From NCBI GenBank assembly GCA_025356595.1, contig JANXSQ010000310.1, positions 1 to 32,698 on the forward strand: DNA of 32,698 nucleotides, read 5' to 3'. Shown here piece by piece: positions 8,453 to 16,725 of the stretch. Source of the stretch: Janthinobacterium sp. (GTDB lineage Bacteria; Pseudomonadota; Gammaproteobacteria; Burkholderiales; Burkholderiaceae_D). Position 1 is the stretch's first letter; every line of letters starts with the position of its first letter. The position numbers were made by a program, and so were the translations under genes. The notes under the pieces are model-generated. The model searched no databases, was not told where the DNA came from, and saw only the letters and a program-made list of their open reading frames with translations.

Positions 8453-8512
8453 GACAACACCCCTGCGCCGCGGTCATCTGATCGATACTGTAGCGAACAG
8501 ATACACGTAGCC

Positions 8513-9028
8513 ATGCAAAATCACTTCGAACTATTCCACCTGCCGCAGCGGTTCGCGCTCGACGCCAAGGCGCTCGACGCGGCCTACCGCGACGTCCAGG
8601 GCCAGGTCCATCCGGACCGCTTCGTCAACGCGACCGACGCCGAAAAGCGCGTCGCGATGCAGTGGGCCACGCGCGCCAACGAAGCCTACCAGACCCTCAA
8701 GCATCCGCAAAAGCGCGCCCAGTACCTGTGCGAGCAGAACGGCGTCGACCTGCAGACGGAGTCGAACACGGCGATGCCGATGGCCTTCCTGATGCAGCAG
8801 ATGGAATGGCGCGAGGAACTCGGCGAGGCGCGCGCCGGCCGCGACATGGCGGCCCTCGAGGCGCTCGACGCGCAACTCAAGGCCGAGCGCAAGGCGCGCC
8901 TGGCCACGGTCGGCGCCCAGCTCGACGGCGGCGACTTCGCGGCGGCGGCGCAGGGCGTGCGCGCGCTGATGTTCCTGGAAAAATTCGGCGAAGAGGTCCG
9001 CTTCGCCTTCGAGGCGATCGAGGCTTAG
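8513..9028 (+). CDS. hscB: Fe-S biogenesis J-domain co-chaperone HscB
   Basis: A 171-residue J-protein that brings IscU to HscA and stimulates its ATPase. The J-domain is at about residues 3-76, with the HPD motif at H33-P34-D35 ([15 protein letters not shown]). A C-terminal three-helix domain (about 85-171, [16 protein letters not shown]) binds IscU. The length matches E. coli HscB (171). The ribosome site is weak. Confidence 0.95.
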   Translation: MQNHFELFHLPQRFALDAKALDAAYRDVQGQVHPDRFVNATDAEKRVAMQWATRANEAYQTLKHPQKRAQYLCEQNGVDLQTESNTAMPMAFLMQQMEWREELGEARAGRDMAALEALDAQLKAERKARLATVGAQLDGGDFAAAAQGVRALMFLEKFGEEVRFAFEAIEA

Positions 9029-9089
9029 CGGCGCCCCGCGGCGGCCGGCATGACACGGCCGGCGAACGCGCGGGCGGGCGGGGCGCCGC
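9028..9089 (+). other. Stem-loop between hscB and hscA
   Basis: Bases 9028-9039 are perfectly complementary to 9078-9089 (12 bp). A second small stem inside pairs GCCGGC at 9044-9049 with 9058-9063. The outer stem begins at the last base of the hscB stop codon. No T-run follows. It may tune relative expression of hscB and hscA. Confidence 0.45.
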
Positions 9090-9153
9090 CGCGCCGGCCC
9101 GGCTTGCGCCCGACATCCGAACTACTTTAATTTGAGCCACAAGGCAACCATAC

Positions 9154-11034
9154 ATGGCACTTCTGCAAATCTCCGAACCGGGCATGTCGACCGCGCCGCA
9201 CCAGCACCGCCTGGCCGTCGGCATCGATCTCGGCACGACCAATTCGCTCGTCGCCACCGTGCGCAGCAGCATTCCCGAAGTCCTCAACGACGAGGAGGGC
9301 CGCCCGCTGCTGCCGTCCGTGGTGCGCTACCTGGCCAACGGCAACGCCAACATCGGCTTCAAGGCGCAGGCCGCCCAGACCACCGACCCGAAGAACACCA
9401 TCGTCTCGGTGAAGCGCTTCATGGGGCGCGGCCTGGCCGACATCGCCCACGCGGAAAACCTGCCCTATGATTTCCAGGACACGCCCGGCATGGTGCAACT
9501 GAAGACCATCGCCGGCGTCAAGAGCCCGGTGGAGATTTCGGCGCAGATCCTGGCCACGCTGCGCCAGCGCGCCGAGGACGCCCTCGGCGACGAACTGGTG
9601 GGCGCCGTCATCACGGTGCCGGCGTATTTCGACGACGCCCAGCGCCAAGCCACCAAGGACGCGGCCCAGCTGGCCGGCCTGAACGTGCTGCGCCTGCTCA
9701 GCGAGCCGACCGCCGCCGCCATCGCCTACGGCCTCGACAACGCCTCCGAAGGCATCTACGCCGTCTACGACCTGGGCGGCGGCACCTTCGACATCTCCAT
9801 CCTGCGCCTGAGCAAGGGCGTCTTCGAAGTGCTCTCCACCGGCGGCGATTCGGCCCTCGGCGGCGACGATTTCGACCACCGCCTGTTCTGCTGGATACAC
9901 GAGCAGGAAAAGCTGGCGCCGCTGTCGGACGAGGACACGGCGATCCTGATGGTCAAGGCGCGCGAGGCCAAGGAGCTGCTTTCGACCAAGGACGAGGTGA
10001 GCGTCGACGCGGCCCTGAATTCGGGCGAGGAGGTGCGCCTGCGCGTGACGGCCGAGACCTTCACCGAGATCACCAAGCACCTGGTGGCGAAGACCATGAA
10101 CGCGATCAAAAAGGCCCTGCGCGACGCCCACGTCGACGTCGATGACGTCGACGGCGTCGTCATGGTGGGCGGCGCGACGCGCATGCCGCACGTGCGGCGC
10201 GCCGTCGGCGACTTCTTCCACACCATCCCGCACGCCAACATCGACCCCGACAAGGTGGTCGCGCTGGGCGCGGCGATCCAGGCCAATCTGCTGGCCGGCA
10301 ACCGCGCCGCCGGCGACGACTGGCTGCTGCTGGACGTCATCCCGCTGTCGCTGGGCATAGAGACCATGGGCGGCCTGGTCGAGAAGATCATCCCGCGCAA
10401 TTCGACCATTCCCTGCGCCCGCGCGCAGGAATTCACCACCTTCAAGGACGGCCAGACCGCCCTGGCCGTGCACGTGCTGCAGGGCGAGCGCGAACTGGTG
10501 TCGGACTGCCGCTCGCTGGCCCGCTTCGAGTTGCGCGGCATCCCGCCCATGGTGGCCGGCGCGGCGCGCATCCGCATCACCTACCAGGTCGACGCGGACG
10601 GCCTGCTGTCGGTGTCGGCGCGCGAACTGCGCTCCGGCGTGGAGGCCTCGATCAGCGTCAAGCCGGCCTACGGCCTGGCCGACGACGAGATCGCGCGCAT
10701 GTTGCAGGACTCGTATCAATCGGCGGACGTCGACATGGTCGCGCGCGCGCTGCGCGAAGAGCAGGTCGAGGCCGAGCGCATCGTGCTGGCGACCCAGTCC
10801 GCGCTCGACGAGGACGGCGCCCTGCTCGACGCGGCCGAGCGGCTCGGCGTCGACGCGCTGATGGCGCGCGTGCGCGGCGCCATCGCGGCGTCGGCCGACG
10901 GCGCGCTCGACCACCACGGCCTGAAGCTGGCGATCGAAGCGCTGGCCGCCGGCACCGAGGACTTCGCCTCGCGCCGCATGGACCGCAGCGTGCGCAGCGC
11001 CCTGAAGGGCAAGACGCTGGACCAGGTCGCATAA
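9154..11034 (+). CDS. hscA: Fe-S assembly Hsp70 chaperone HscA
   Basis: A 626-residue DnaK-type ATPase that acts on IscU to promote cluster transfer. The N-terminus [20 protein letters not shown] is the characteristic HscA start and supports the ATG at 9154. Nucleotide-binding motifs are [14 protein letters not shown] (about 23-36), [49 protein letters not shown] and [14 protein letters not shown]. The substrate-binding domain starts near 390 ([20 protein letters not shown]), and an alpha-helical lid forms the C-terminus. It is followed by fdx after 34 bases. Confidence 0.97.
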   Translation: MALLQISEPGMSTAPHQHRLAVGIDLGTTNSLVATVRSSIPEVLNDEEGRPLLPSVVRYLANGNANIGFKAQAAQTTDPKNTIVSVKRFMGRGLADIAHAENLPYDFQDTPGMVQLKTIAGVKSPVEISAQILATLRQRAEDALGDELVGAVITVPAYFDDAQRQATKDAAQLAGLNVLRLLSEPTAAAIAYGLDNASEGIYAVYDLGGGTFDISILRLSKGVFEVLSTGGDSALGGDDFDHRLFCWIHEQEKLAPLSDEDTAILMVKAREAKELLSTKDEVSVDAALNSGEEVRLRVTAETFTEITKHLVAKTMNAIKKALRDAHVDVDDVDGVVMVGGATRMPHVRRAVGDFFHTIPHANIDPDKVVALGAAIQANLLAGNRAAGDDWLLLDVIPLSLGIETMGGLVEKIIPRNSTIPCARAQEFTTFKDGQTALAVHVLQGERELVSDCRSLARFELRGIPPMVAGAARIRITYQVDADGLLSVSARELRSGVEASISVKPAYGLADDEIARMLQDSYQSADVDMVARALREEQVEAERIVLATQSALDEDGALLDAAERLGVDALMARVRGAIAASADGALDHHGLKLAIEALAAGTEDFASRRMDRSVRSALKGKTLDQVA

Positions 11035-11068
11035 GCGTCCGACTACCCATTCCACCTAGAGGTTACAC

Positions 11069-11410
11069 GTGCCACAAATCGTATTTTTGCCCCATCCAAA
11101 GCTGTGCCCCGAAGGCGCCGTCATCGACGCGCCGGCCGGCAAATCGCTGTGCGACATCATGCTCGAGAACGACATCAACATCGAGCACGCCTGCGAAAAA
11201 TCCTGCGCCTGCACCACCTGCCACGTGCTGGTGCGCGAAGGTTTCGCCTCGCTGGGCGAAGCCGGCGAAACGGAGGAGGACATGCTCGACAAGGCCTGGG
11301 GCCTGGAAGCGGTCTCGCGCCTGTCCTGCCAGGCCCTGGTCGGCGACGCCGACCTGGTGGTCGAGATTCCCAAGTACACCATCAACCAGGTCAGCGAAGG
11401 CAGCCACTAA
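11069..11410 (+). CDS. fdx: [2Fe-2S] ferredoxin of the isc system
   Basis: A 113-residue adrenodoxin-type ferredoxin that supplies electrons for cluster assembly on IscU. Ligands are C42, C48, C51 and C87 (HACEKSCACTTCHVLV and SRLSCQALV). The extra C46 is also present in E. coli Fdx. It starts at GTG (11069-11071), preceded by TAGAGG at 11057-11062; no in-frame ATG is placed before the conserved PQIVFLPH. The sequence DAPAGKSLCDIMLENDINIE is typical of the family. Confidence 0.95.
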   Translation: MPQIVFLPHPKLCPEGAVIDAPAGKSLCDIMLENDINIEHACEKSCACTTCHVLVREGFASLGEAGETEEDMLDKAWGLEAVSRLSCQALVGDADLVVEIPKYTINQVSEGSH

Positions 11411-11426
11411 TTTTTCGGAGCCGGAC

Positions 11427-11621
11427 ATGAAATGGAACGACATTAACGTCATCGCGGAAGCGCTGTACGAGAAATTCCCGGAGATCGATCCGCTGACGAT
11501 ACGCTTCACCGACCTGCACAACTGGGTGGTGGAGCTGGACGGCTTCGACGACGACCATACGCGCGGCGGCGAGAAGGTGCTGGAAGCGATACAGGCGGCG
11601 TGGATCGATGAAGCGCGCTAA
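11427..11621 (+). CDS. iscX: Fe-S assembly regulator IscX
   Basis: A 64-residue acidic protein (YfhJ) that binds IscS and iron and slows cluster assembly. The start MKWNDINVIAEALYEKFPEI and the motifs RFTDLHNWVVELDGF and EAIQAAWIDEA are characteristic. CGGAG upstream of the ATG at 11427. Its last 14 bases overlap the next gene in a different frame. Confidence 0.95.
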   Translation: MKWNDINVIAEALYEKFPEIDPLTIRFTDLHNWVVELDGFDDDHTRGGEKVLEAIQAAWIDEAR

Positions 11622-12513
11622 GCCGGTGGCGGACGCCGCCGCGAACATGGCCGCCGCGGTCGCCGCCATGCCCGAGATCAAGCCGGGCCAGTCGATCGCG
11701 CTGCTGCAGGAGCTGCACATCCTGACCCGCGAGGGCAAGATGAACCAGGACAGCCGGCGCAAGCTGAAGCAGGTCTACCACTTGGTGCAGTTCATCGAGC
11801 CCCTGCTCAGGGAAATCCAGCAAGACCATCCGGCCATCTCCCTGGTCGACCATGGCGCCGGCAAATCCTACCTGGGCTTCATCCTCTACGACCTGTTCTT
11901 CAAGACGCTCAGCGACGGTTCGCGCATCTACGGCATCGAGACGCGCGAAGAGCTGGTGCAGAAGTCCGAGGAACTGGCGAAGAAGCTGGACTTCCCCGGC
12001 ATGTCCTTCCTGAACCTGTCGGTGGCCGAATCGACCGAATCGTCGTTGCTGCCGCAGCGCATCGACGTCGTCACGGCCCTGCACGCCTGCAACACGGCGA
12101 CCGACGACGCCATCGCCTTCGCGCTGAAGAAACGCGCCAAGTTCATGGTGCTGGTGCCGTGCTGCCAGGCCGAAGTGGCGACCGTGCTGAAGAAGAACAA
12201 GGGCAAGGCGCTGGGCAAGAGCGCGCTCACCGAGTTGTGGCGCCATCCGCTGCATACGCGCGAGTTCGGCAGCCAGATCACCAACGTGCTACGCTGCCTG
12301 CAGCTGGAGGCGCACGGCTACCAGGTCAGCGTGACCGAACTGGTGGGCTGGGAGCATTCGATGAAGAACGAATTGATCATCGCCAGCTACAAGAACCTGC
12401 CGCGCCAGCGTCCCACCGAGCGCCTGCAAGAGGTGCTGGAGACGCTGGGGCTGGAGGAGATGGGCGCGCGCTTCTTTGCCGAGCAGGTGGCGAAGGCGCA
12501 AGCCGTCGAGTAA
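11608..12513 (+). CDS. Class I SAM-dependent methyltransferase (Methyltransf_32-like)
   Basis: A 301-residue protein. The SAM-binding motif I is VDHGAGKSYLGFILYDLFF (about 74-92). An acidic motif II, IYGIETREEL, and the conserved VVTALHACNTATDDAIAFAL and MVLVPCCQAEVA recall the Methyltransf_32 family, which also includes the eukaryotic RRNAD1/METTL25 proteins. The substrate is unknown. Translation starts at an ATG inside the end of iscX (14-base overlap), so it is probably co-translated with the isc operon. The N-terminal 50 residues are helical and basic. The Cys-Cys pair in VPCCQ and the HAC motif are notable, but no metal site can be claimed. Confidence 0.82.
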   Translation: MKRAKPVADAAANMAAAVAAMPEIKPGQSIALLQELHILTREGKMNQDSRRKLKQVYHLVQFIEPLLREIQQDHPAISLVDHGAGKSYLGFILYDLFFKTLSDGSRIYGIETREELVQKSEELAKKLDFPGMSFLNLSVAESTESSLLPQRIDVVTALHACNTATDDAIAFALKKRAKFMVLVPCCQAEVATVLKKNKGKALGKSALTELWRHPLHTREFGSQITNVLRCLQLEAHGYQVSVTELVGWEHSMKNELIIASYKNLPRQRPTERLQEVLETLGLEEMGARFFAEQVAKAQAVE

Positions 12514-12536
12514 ACCCGCACACGAGGCGACCGGAA

Positions 12537-13562
12537 ATGAGTGATATGAACGAGCAATGGCTGGACCTGCGCAGCGACACCGTCACCCGTCCCGGCGCCG
12601 CGATGCGCGAGGCGATGGCGGCCGCGCCGCTGGGCGACGACGTCTACGGCGACGACCCCAGCGTCAACCTCCTGCAGGAGTACGCGGCCGGGCTGTTCGG
12701 TTTCGAGGCGGCGCTGTTCGCGCCGTCCGGCACGCAGAGCAATCTGCTCGGCCTGCTGGTGCACTGCGGCCGGGGCGACGAATACCTGGTCGGCCAGGAG
12801 GCGCACACCTACCGCTACGAAGCGGGCGGCGCGGCGGTCCTGGGCAGCATCCAGCCGCAACCCATCCTCAACCAGGCCGACGGCAGCATCGCGCTGGCCG
12901 ACATCGCCGCGCAAATCAAGCCGGACGATTTCCACTTCGCGCGCAGCAAGTTGCTGGCCCTGGAAAACACCATCGGCGGGCGCGTGCTGGGCGCCGACTA
13001 CCTGGAGCGGGCCACCGCGCTGGCGCACGGCTGCGGCCTGGCCACGCACCTGGACGGGGCGCGCATCTGCAACGCCGCCGTCAAGCAGGGCCTCAGCCTG
13101 CGCTCCGCCGTGACGGGCTTCGACAGCGTCTCGGTCTGCCTGTCGAAGGGCCTGGGGGCGCCGGTCGGCTCGCTGTTGTGCGGCAGCAAGCCCTTCATCG
13201 CCCAAGCCAGGCGCTGGCGCAAGATGCTGGGCGGCGGCATGCGCCAGGCCGGCGGTCTGGCGGCGGCGGGCCTGTACGCGCTGGAGCACAACGTCGCGCG
13301 GCTGGCCGAGGACCACGCTAACGCCGCCTGGCTGGCCGGCGAACTGGCGCGCCTGCCGGGACTGACGGTCAGCACGCCGCAGACCAATATTTTCTACGTC
13401 GACATGGCGGCCGAGCTGTGCGCCCGCCTGAACGCGGCCCTGCAGGCCGAGCGCATCCGCGTCGCGATGGGGCCGCACCTGCGCCTGGTGACCCACCTGG
13501 ACGCCCCGCGCGCCGAGCTGCAGCGCATGCTCGAGGTGTGCGCCGCCCACCTGCGCAGCTGA
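12537..13562 (+). CDS. ltaE: Low-specificity L-threonine aldolase
   Basis: A 341-residue PLP enzyme that splits L-threonine or allo-threonine to glycine and acetaldehyde. Family marks are the start LDLRSDTVTRPGAAMREAM, GDDVYGDDPSVNLLQ, FAPSGTQSNLLGLLVHC, AHTYRYEAGGAAVLG, the LATHLDGARICNAAV segment and the PLP lysine in VCLSKGLGAPVGSLL (about residue 206). A typical length is 330-345. The ATG at 12537 is chosen; a second ATG at 12546 is possible. It lies 23 bases after the methyltransferase gene and so may be transcribed with it. Confidence 0.93.
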   Translation: MSDMNEQWLDLRSDTVTRPGAAMREAMAAAPLGDDVYGDDPSVNLLQEYAAGLFGFEAALFAPSGTQSNLLGLLVHCGRGDEYLVGQEAHTYRYEAGGAAVLGSIQPQPILNQADGSIALADIAAQIKPDDFHFARSKLLALENTIGGRVLGADYLERATALAHGCGLATHLDGARICNAAVKQGLSLRSAVTGFDSVSVCLSKGLGAPVGSLLCGSKPFIAQARRWRKMLGGGMRQAGGLAAAGLYALEHNVARLAEDHANAAWLAGELARLPGLTVSTPQTNIFYVDMAAELCARLNAALQAERIRVAMGPHLRLVTHLDAPRAELQRMLEVCAAHLRS

Positions 13563-13616
13563 GGCGCGCGCCGCCCCGCGCTGCCGGCGATGGCCGGGGC
13601 CGGCGCCGGGAGCGGG

Positions 13617-13622
13617 TACAAT
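13617..13622 (+). promoter_or_regulatory. Candidate -10 (TACAAT) before the pseudouridine synthase gene
   Basis: TACAAT in the context CGGGTACAATACCG, 31 bases before the ATG at 13654. No -35 is evident in the GC-rich upstream stretch. Confidence 0.4.
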
Positions 13623-13653
13623 ACCGCTTTCCTTCAGTCCGACTCTTCATTCA

Positions 13654-14400
13654 ATGACATCCTCCAGTACAGATTCCACCGTCCGCCTCGCCAAACGCCT
13701 GGCGGAGTCGCTCCCATGTTCGCGCCGCGAGGCCGAGTTGTATATCGAGGGCGGCTGGGTCAGCGTGGACGGCCAGTTGGTGGAGGAGTCCGGCGCCCGC
13801 GTCGCGCCCGGACAGACGGTCGAACTGGCGCCCGGCGCCACGCTGGAGGAGATTCCGCCGGTGACCATCCTGCTGCACAAGCCGGCCGGTTTCAACGCCG
13901 GCATCGGCGCCGACGGCGCGCCCGCGCTCACTTGCATCGGCAAGGACACGCAGACGCCGACCGACCGCAGCGGCCAGCGCTATCTGAAGCGCCACCTGAG
14001 CGGCCTGACGCTGACCAACCCGCTCGACACGACGGCCAGCGGCCTGCTCATCTTCACGCAGGACTTCCGCGTCGCGCGCAAGCTGGTCGACGAGGCGGCG
14101 CGGGTCGAGCAGGAATACATCGTCGAGGTGGCCGGCGCGATCGTCGCCAACGGCCTGGAACTGCTCAACCATGGCCTGCCCTTCAACGGCAAGGCGCTGG
14201 CGCCGATCAAGGTCAGCTGGCAGAACGAAACCCGCCTGCGCTTCGCCCTGAAGGGCGTGCAGCCGGGCCAGATCGCGCACATGTGCCGGCTGGTGGGTTT
14301 GTCGGTGGTGGCGATGAAGCGCTTGCGCGTGGGGCGCATGTCGATGGCGGCGCTGCCGTCGGGGCAATGGCGCTATCTGCAGGAATTCGAACGTTTCTGA
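13654..14400 (+). CDS. rRNA pseudouridine synthase, RsuA/RluF-like, with unusual motifs
   Basis: A 248-residue protein with an N-terminal S4 RNA-binding domain (about 10-58, RLAKRLAESLPCSRREAELY) and a pseudouridine synthase domain (about 70-248). The catalytic aspartate is D125 in NPLDTTASGLLIFTQDF. In most RsuA/RluB/E/F proteins the residue two before this Asp is Arg (RLD); here it is Pro. The later GQIAHMCRLVGLSVVAMKRL matches the family RQIRRM segment only partly, since the usual arginines are replaced. It is likely an RluF-like enzyme modifying 23S rRNA, but the target uridine is not certain. It is followed by a hairpin and a convergent gene. Confidence 0.85.
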   Translation: MTSSSTDSTVRLAKRLAESLPCSRREAELYIEGGWVSVDGQLVEESGARVAPGQTVELAPGATLEEIPPVTILLHKPAGFNAGIGADGAPALTCIGKDTQTPTDRSGQRYLKRHLSGLTLTNPLDTTASGLLIFTQDFRVARKLVDEAARVEQEYIVEVAGAIVANGLELLNHGLPFNGKALAPIKVSWQNETRLRFALKGVQPGQIAHMCRLVGLSVVAMKRLRVGRMSMAALPSGQWRYLQEFERF

Positions 14401-14442
14401 GTGAGGTGCCGCACCCGCCGCTGAATCCGGCGGCGCGCGGCC

Positions 14443-14476
14443 GGGAGCGGGCCCGGCGGGCCCGCTCCCCTTCATT
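14443..14476. terminator. Hairpin between convergent genes, probable bidirectional terminator
   Basis: A perfect 12-bp stem, GGGAGCGGGCCC (14443-14454) with 14458-14469, and GGC loop. The plus-strand tail CTTCATTG is only modestly T-rich, so termination is probable rather than certain. Confidence 0.55.
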
Positions 14477-14485
14477 GTACGGCTG

Positions 14486-15010
14486 TCAGGCGCTTTTCTT
14501 GGCCGCCTTGACGGCCTTCGGCAGGGAGATCAGGCGGGTGCCGAGCAGACGGTCGTGCAGGAACTGGCGGTCCTTGTCGAGGAAGGCGGTGCAGGCCCAG
14601 GCGGCCATGCCGATGCCGATGGCGATGGCCATCTGTCCCTTGTGCAGTCCGAGGGCGTAGCAGACCGCCAGCGCCGGCAGGAACCAGCCCCAGGCCAGCA
14701 GGAAGCGCGCCGCCGCGACCTTGATCGGCAGGCGCGCATAACCGGGCTTGACCAGTTTGATGCGCCAGGTCTTCATGGCCAGGGTGTGGCCGCTGTCGGT
14801 CCAGAAATGGATGAAGTAGGCGGCCGTCACCAGGAACAGCGTGAATTGCAGCGCGTGCTCATAGGGCGCGCCTTGGTGGTTTTGCGTCAGCAGCAGGAAA
14901 ACGGAGACGGCCGCCAGCTCCACCGCCAGCAGCAGCAGGGTTTCGTAAATCATGCAGATCAGGCGGCGTTGGACGGTCGGTGTGGCGATGCTGGGCTTAC
15001 TGTTTGACAT
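14486..15010 (-). CDS. RDD family membrane protein
   Basis: A 174-residue inner-membrane protein with the RDD pattern. An arginine pair lies in the first membrane helix region (VQRRLICMIYETLLLLAVEL), followed by two more hydrophobic segments (FTLFLVTAAYFIHFW; FLLAWGWFLPALAVCYALG). The aspartates typical of the family appear in HFWTDSGHTLAMKTWRIKLV and FLDKDRQFLHDRLLGTRLI. The role of RDD proteins is generally unknown; some have been linked to ion transport. It is last in the sigma-factor operon, and its first 14 bases overlap the DUF3106 gene. Confidence 0.85.
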   Translation of the reverse strand: MSNSKPSIATPTVQRRLICMIYETLLLLAVELAAVSVFLLLTQNHQGAPYEHALQFTLFLVTAAYFIHFWTDSGHTLAMKTWRIKLVKPGYARLPIKVAAARFLLAWGWFLPALAVCYALGLHKGQMAIAIGIGMAAWACTAFLDKDRQFLHDRLLGTRLISLPKAVKAAKKSA

Positions 15011-15755
15011 TGCTGGAGGCGGCCGGGTTGGCCGGGGTGGCGGTGAATGGAAGGGCGCCGGCGGCGGCCGGGCCCGGCGCCGGCGGCGCGGCGGGGACGA
15101 TGGCCGGCGGCGTCGTCACCGTGGGCGAGGCGGGCGGCATCACCACGCCGGCCTTGATCGGCGGGATGGATTTGGCTTGGCTTTGCGACGCGTTGGGCAG
15201 GTTGGCCAGTTGTTTGCGGGCGGCGGCCAGGGTGGCCGCGTTCGCCAGCCTGCGCTTTTCATCCTCGGGCAATTGCTGGTACTGCTCCCATTGCGCCGAT
15301 TTCTGGCCCGGCTCGATCTTTTTCGAGCGCGTGTAGTTTTCCCGCGCGACGCGGCGCTGCTCCGGGGTCAGCTTGACCCAGTCGCGCATGCGCTCGTGCA
15401 CGCGTTGCTGCTCGTCCGGCTTCATGGAGGAATAGCGGTTGGCGATGTCCAGCCATTTGTGCTTGCGCAGGCTGTCGAGTTGGTCCCATTCGGCGGCGCC
15501 GAGCGGTTGCAGGGCTTCCTGCTGGGAATGGGTGAGCTCGGCCCAGAGCGGCTTGTCGAGGGCCTTGGGCGCGCCTTTCGGCGTCGCGGCGCGGCCGGCG
15601 CTGAGCGCCTTCGCGGCGCCCGGCGCAGCCGCCGGCGCGACGGGCGCCGCGGCCGGCTTCGCCGTGAGGGGCGGATTGGCGCCGACCCAGGAAATCGCGG
15701 CCACGGCGACAGCGCCCAGGCCGATCAAGGCGTTGCGAACTTTGTTGCCGGCCAT
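14997..15755 (-). CDS. DUF3106 protein, membrane-anchored, proline/alanine-rich
   Basis: A 252-residue protein. An N-terminal hydrophobic segment (about 8-25, NALIGLGAVAVAAISWVGA) is a signal or anchor, so the rest is probably periplasmic. An Ala/Pro linker reaches about residue 65. The DUF3106 core (about 67-165) is helical and charged with repeated W/P/L patterns: PLWAELTHSQQEALQPL, KHKWLDIANRYSSMKPDEQQ and MRDWVKLTPEQRRVARENY. The last 75 residues are again Pro/Ala-rich. The core looks like the LTxxQ helical proteins of envelope stress systems (Spy/CpxP style), an impression from the periodic pattern only. It sits 2 bases after DUF3619. Confidence 0.8.
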   Translation of the reverse strand: MAGNKVRNALIGLGAVAVAAISWVGANPPLTAKPAAAPVAPAAAPGAAKALSAGRAATPKGAPKALDKPLWAELTHSQQEALQPLGAAEWDQLDSLRKHKWLDIANRYSSMKPDEQQRVHERMRDWVKLTPEQRRVARENYTRSKKIEPGQKSAQWEQYQQLPEDEKRRLANAATLAAARKQLANLPNASQSQAKSIPPIKAGVVMPPASPTVTTPPAIVPAAPPAPGPAAAGALPFTATPANPAASSNVKQ

Positions 15756-15757
15756 GC

Positions 15758-16159
15758 CTATTGCTCGCGTTTCGTCGTCAGGTAGGCGTTGAAGCCATGG
15801 TCCAGATAGGCCGACAGGGGCAATTCATCCGACAGCACGGCCGCGTCCAGCTCGGCCAGTTCGGCGATGTGTTGTTCCTGCTCGAACTGGTAGATGCCGA
15901 CCAGGCCGGCCGCCAGCACCAGCAGCGGCAGGGCCACCGACATGCGCCCCAGCCACGAGAACGGTTGCGAGAAGAAGGCGCCGGCGCCGCCGGCCAGCGC
16001 GCCCTGGCGCACCTGCAGGGGCGCGTGGGCCTTCTTGCGCGACATGGCGGCGCGGCGCGCGGCGGCCAGCCGCTCGCTGGTCGAGGCCGGCAGGTGGTCG
16101 AGTTGTTCGTTAAGGGCGTGGCGCACCTTGTAGGCGAAATTCAGGTCATCGGTATTCAT
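15758..16159 (-). CDS. DUF3619 protein, single-pass membrane, candidate anti-sigma factor
   Basis: A 133-residue protein. A charged N-terminal cytosolic part (1-70, MNTDDLNFAYKVRHALNEQL, then TSERLAAARRAAMSRKK) is followed by one membrane helix (about 73-90, MSVALPLLVLAAGLVGIY) and a short acidic outer part containing LPLSAYLDHGF. Its start overlaps the sigma-factor stop codon by four bases (ATGA), which implies coupled translation. An N-terminal cytosolic domain, one helix and position right after an ECF-like sigma gene is the anti-sigma layout; this is inference, as DUF3619 has no known function to my knowledge. Confidence 0.8.
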   Translation of the reverse strand: MNTDDLNFAYKVRHALNEQLDHLPASTSERLAAARRAAMSRKKAHAPLQVRQGALAGGAGAFFSQPFSWLGRMSVALPLLVLAAGLVGIYQFEQEQHIAELAELDAAVLSDELPLSAYLDHGFNAYLTTKREQ

Positions 16160-16725
16160 AATTTTATTCCTTTGGCTTTGAGCGATTCAGCGAGGGTGTG
16201 AGTTGCACGCGAGCAATGCGTTTTCACGCTACCCTCGGAGCATCCCATCGCTTCGGCTGTTTCAGCCACGTCCATGTCCTGCCAATAACGCATGAGGAAG
16301 GCTTCCCGTTGACGCGCCGGGAGTTTTTGTACCTCTTCATCGATGACTTGCAGCGTTTGCGCGCGCTCGACCTGGTCGGCGCTGGACTCGGAGGCTTGCG
16401 AACCCTGTTCGGCCTCGTAGCTGTCGAGTATATCAAAGTCCTCGTGGTCGTTGCCGGCCGGCTTCATGGCCGAGAACAGGCTGACCCAGGTGTTGCGCAC
16501 CTTTTCGCGCCGGAAATAATCGAGGATGGTGGTCTGCAGGATGCGCTGGAACAGCATCGGCAGCTCGGCGGCCGGCTTGTCGCCGTACTTTTCGGCGAGC
16601 TTGATCATCGCGTCTTGCACGATGTCGAGCGCGGACTCGTCTTTGCGGACGGCATACACGGCTTGTTTGAAGGCGCGCCGTTCTACATTTTCAAGAAAGT
16701 CGGAGAGTTCTTTGTCTGTTGCCAT
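16156..16725 (-). CDS. RNA polymerase sigma factor, ECF/sigma-70 family
   Basis: A 189-residue protein. The region 2 helix is at about 20-76 (SALDIVQDAMIKLAEKY, then RILQTTILDYFRREKVRNTW). An acidic linker (about 88-120, NDHEDFDILDSYEAEQ) precedes region 4 at about 135-178 (LPARQREAFLMRYWQDMDVA, then EAMGCSEGSVKTHCSRATHTL), a clear helix-turn-helix for -35 recognition. The ATG at 16725 gives the normal length. Longer in-frame readings upstream are Pro/Arg-rich and unlike any sigma factor. It is first gene of a four-gene minus-strand operon with overlaps or 2-base gaps. The regulon is unknown. Confidence 0.9.
   Translation of the reverse strand: MATDKELSDFLENVERRAFKQAVYAVRKDESALDIVQDAMIKLAEKYGDKPAAELPMLFQRILQTTILDYFRREKVRNTWVSLFSAMKPAGNDHEDFDILDSYEAEQGSQASESSADQVERAQTLQVIDEEVQKLPARQREAFLMRYWQDMDVAETAEAMGCSEGSVKTHCSRATHTLAESLKAKGIKL

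Noticed and set aside
9127-11055. 642-codon minus-strand frame opposite hscA
   Set aside because: His/Arg/Val-rich shadow typical of GC-rich coding DNA. hscA is unmistakable on the other strand.
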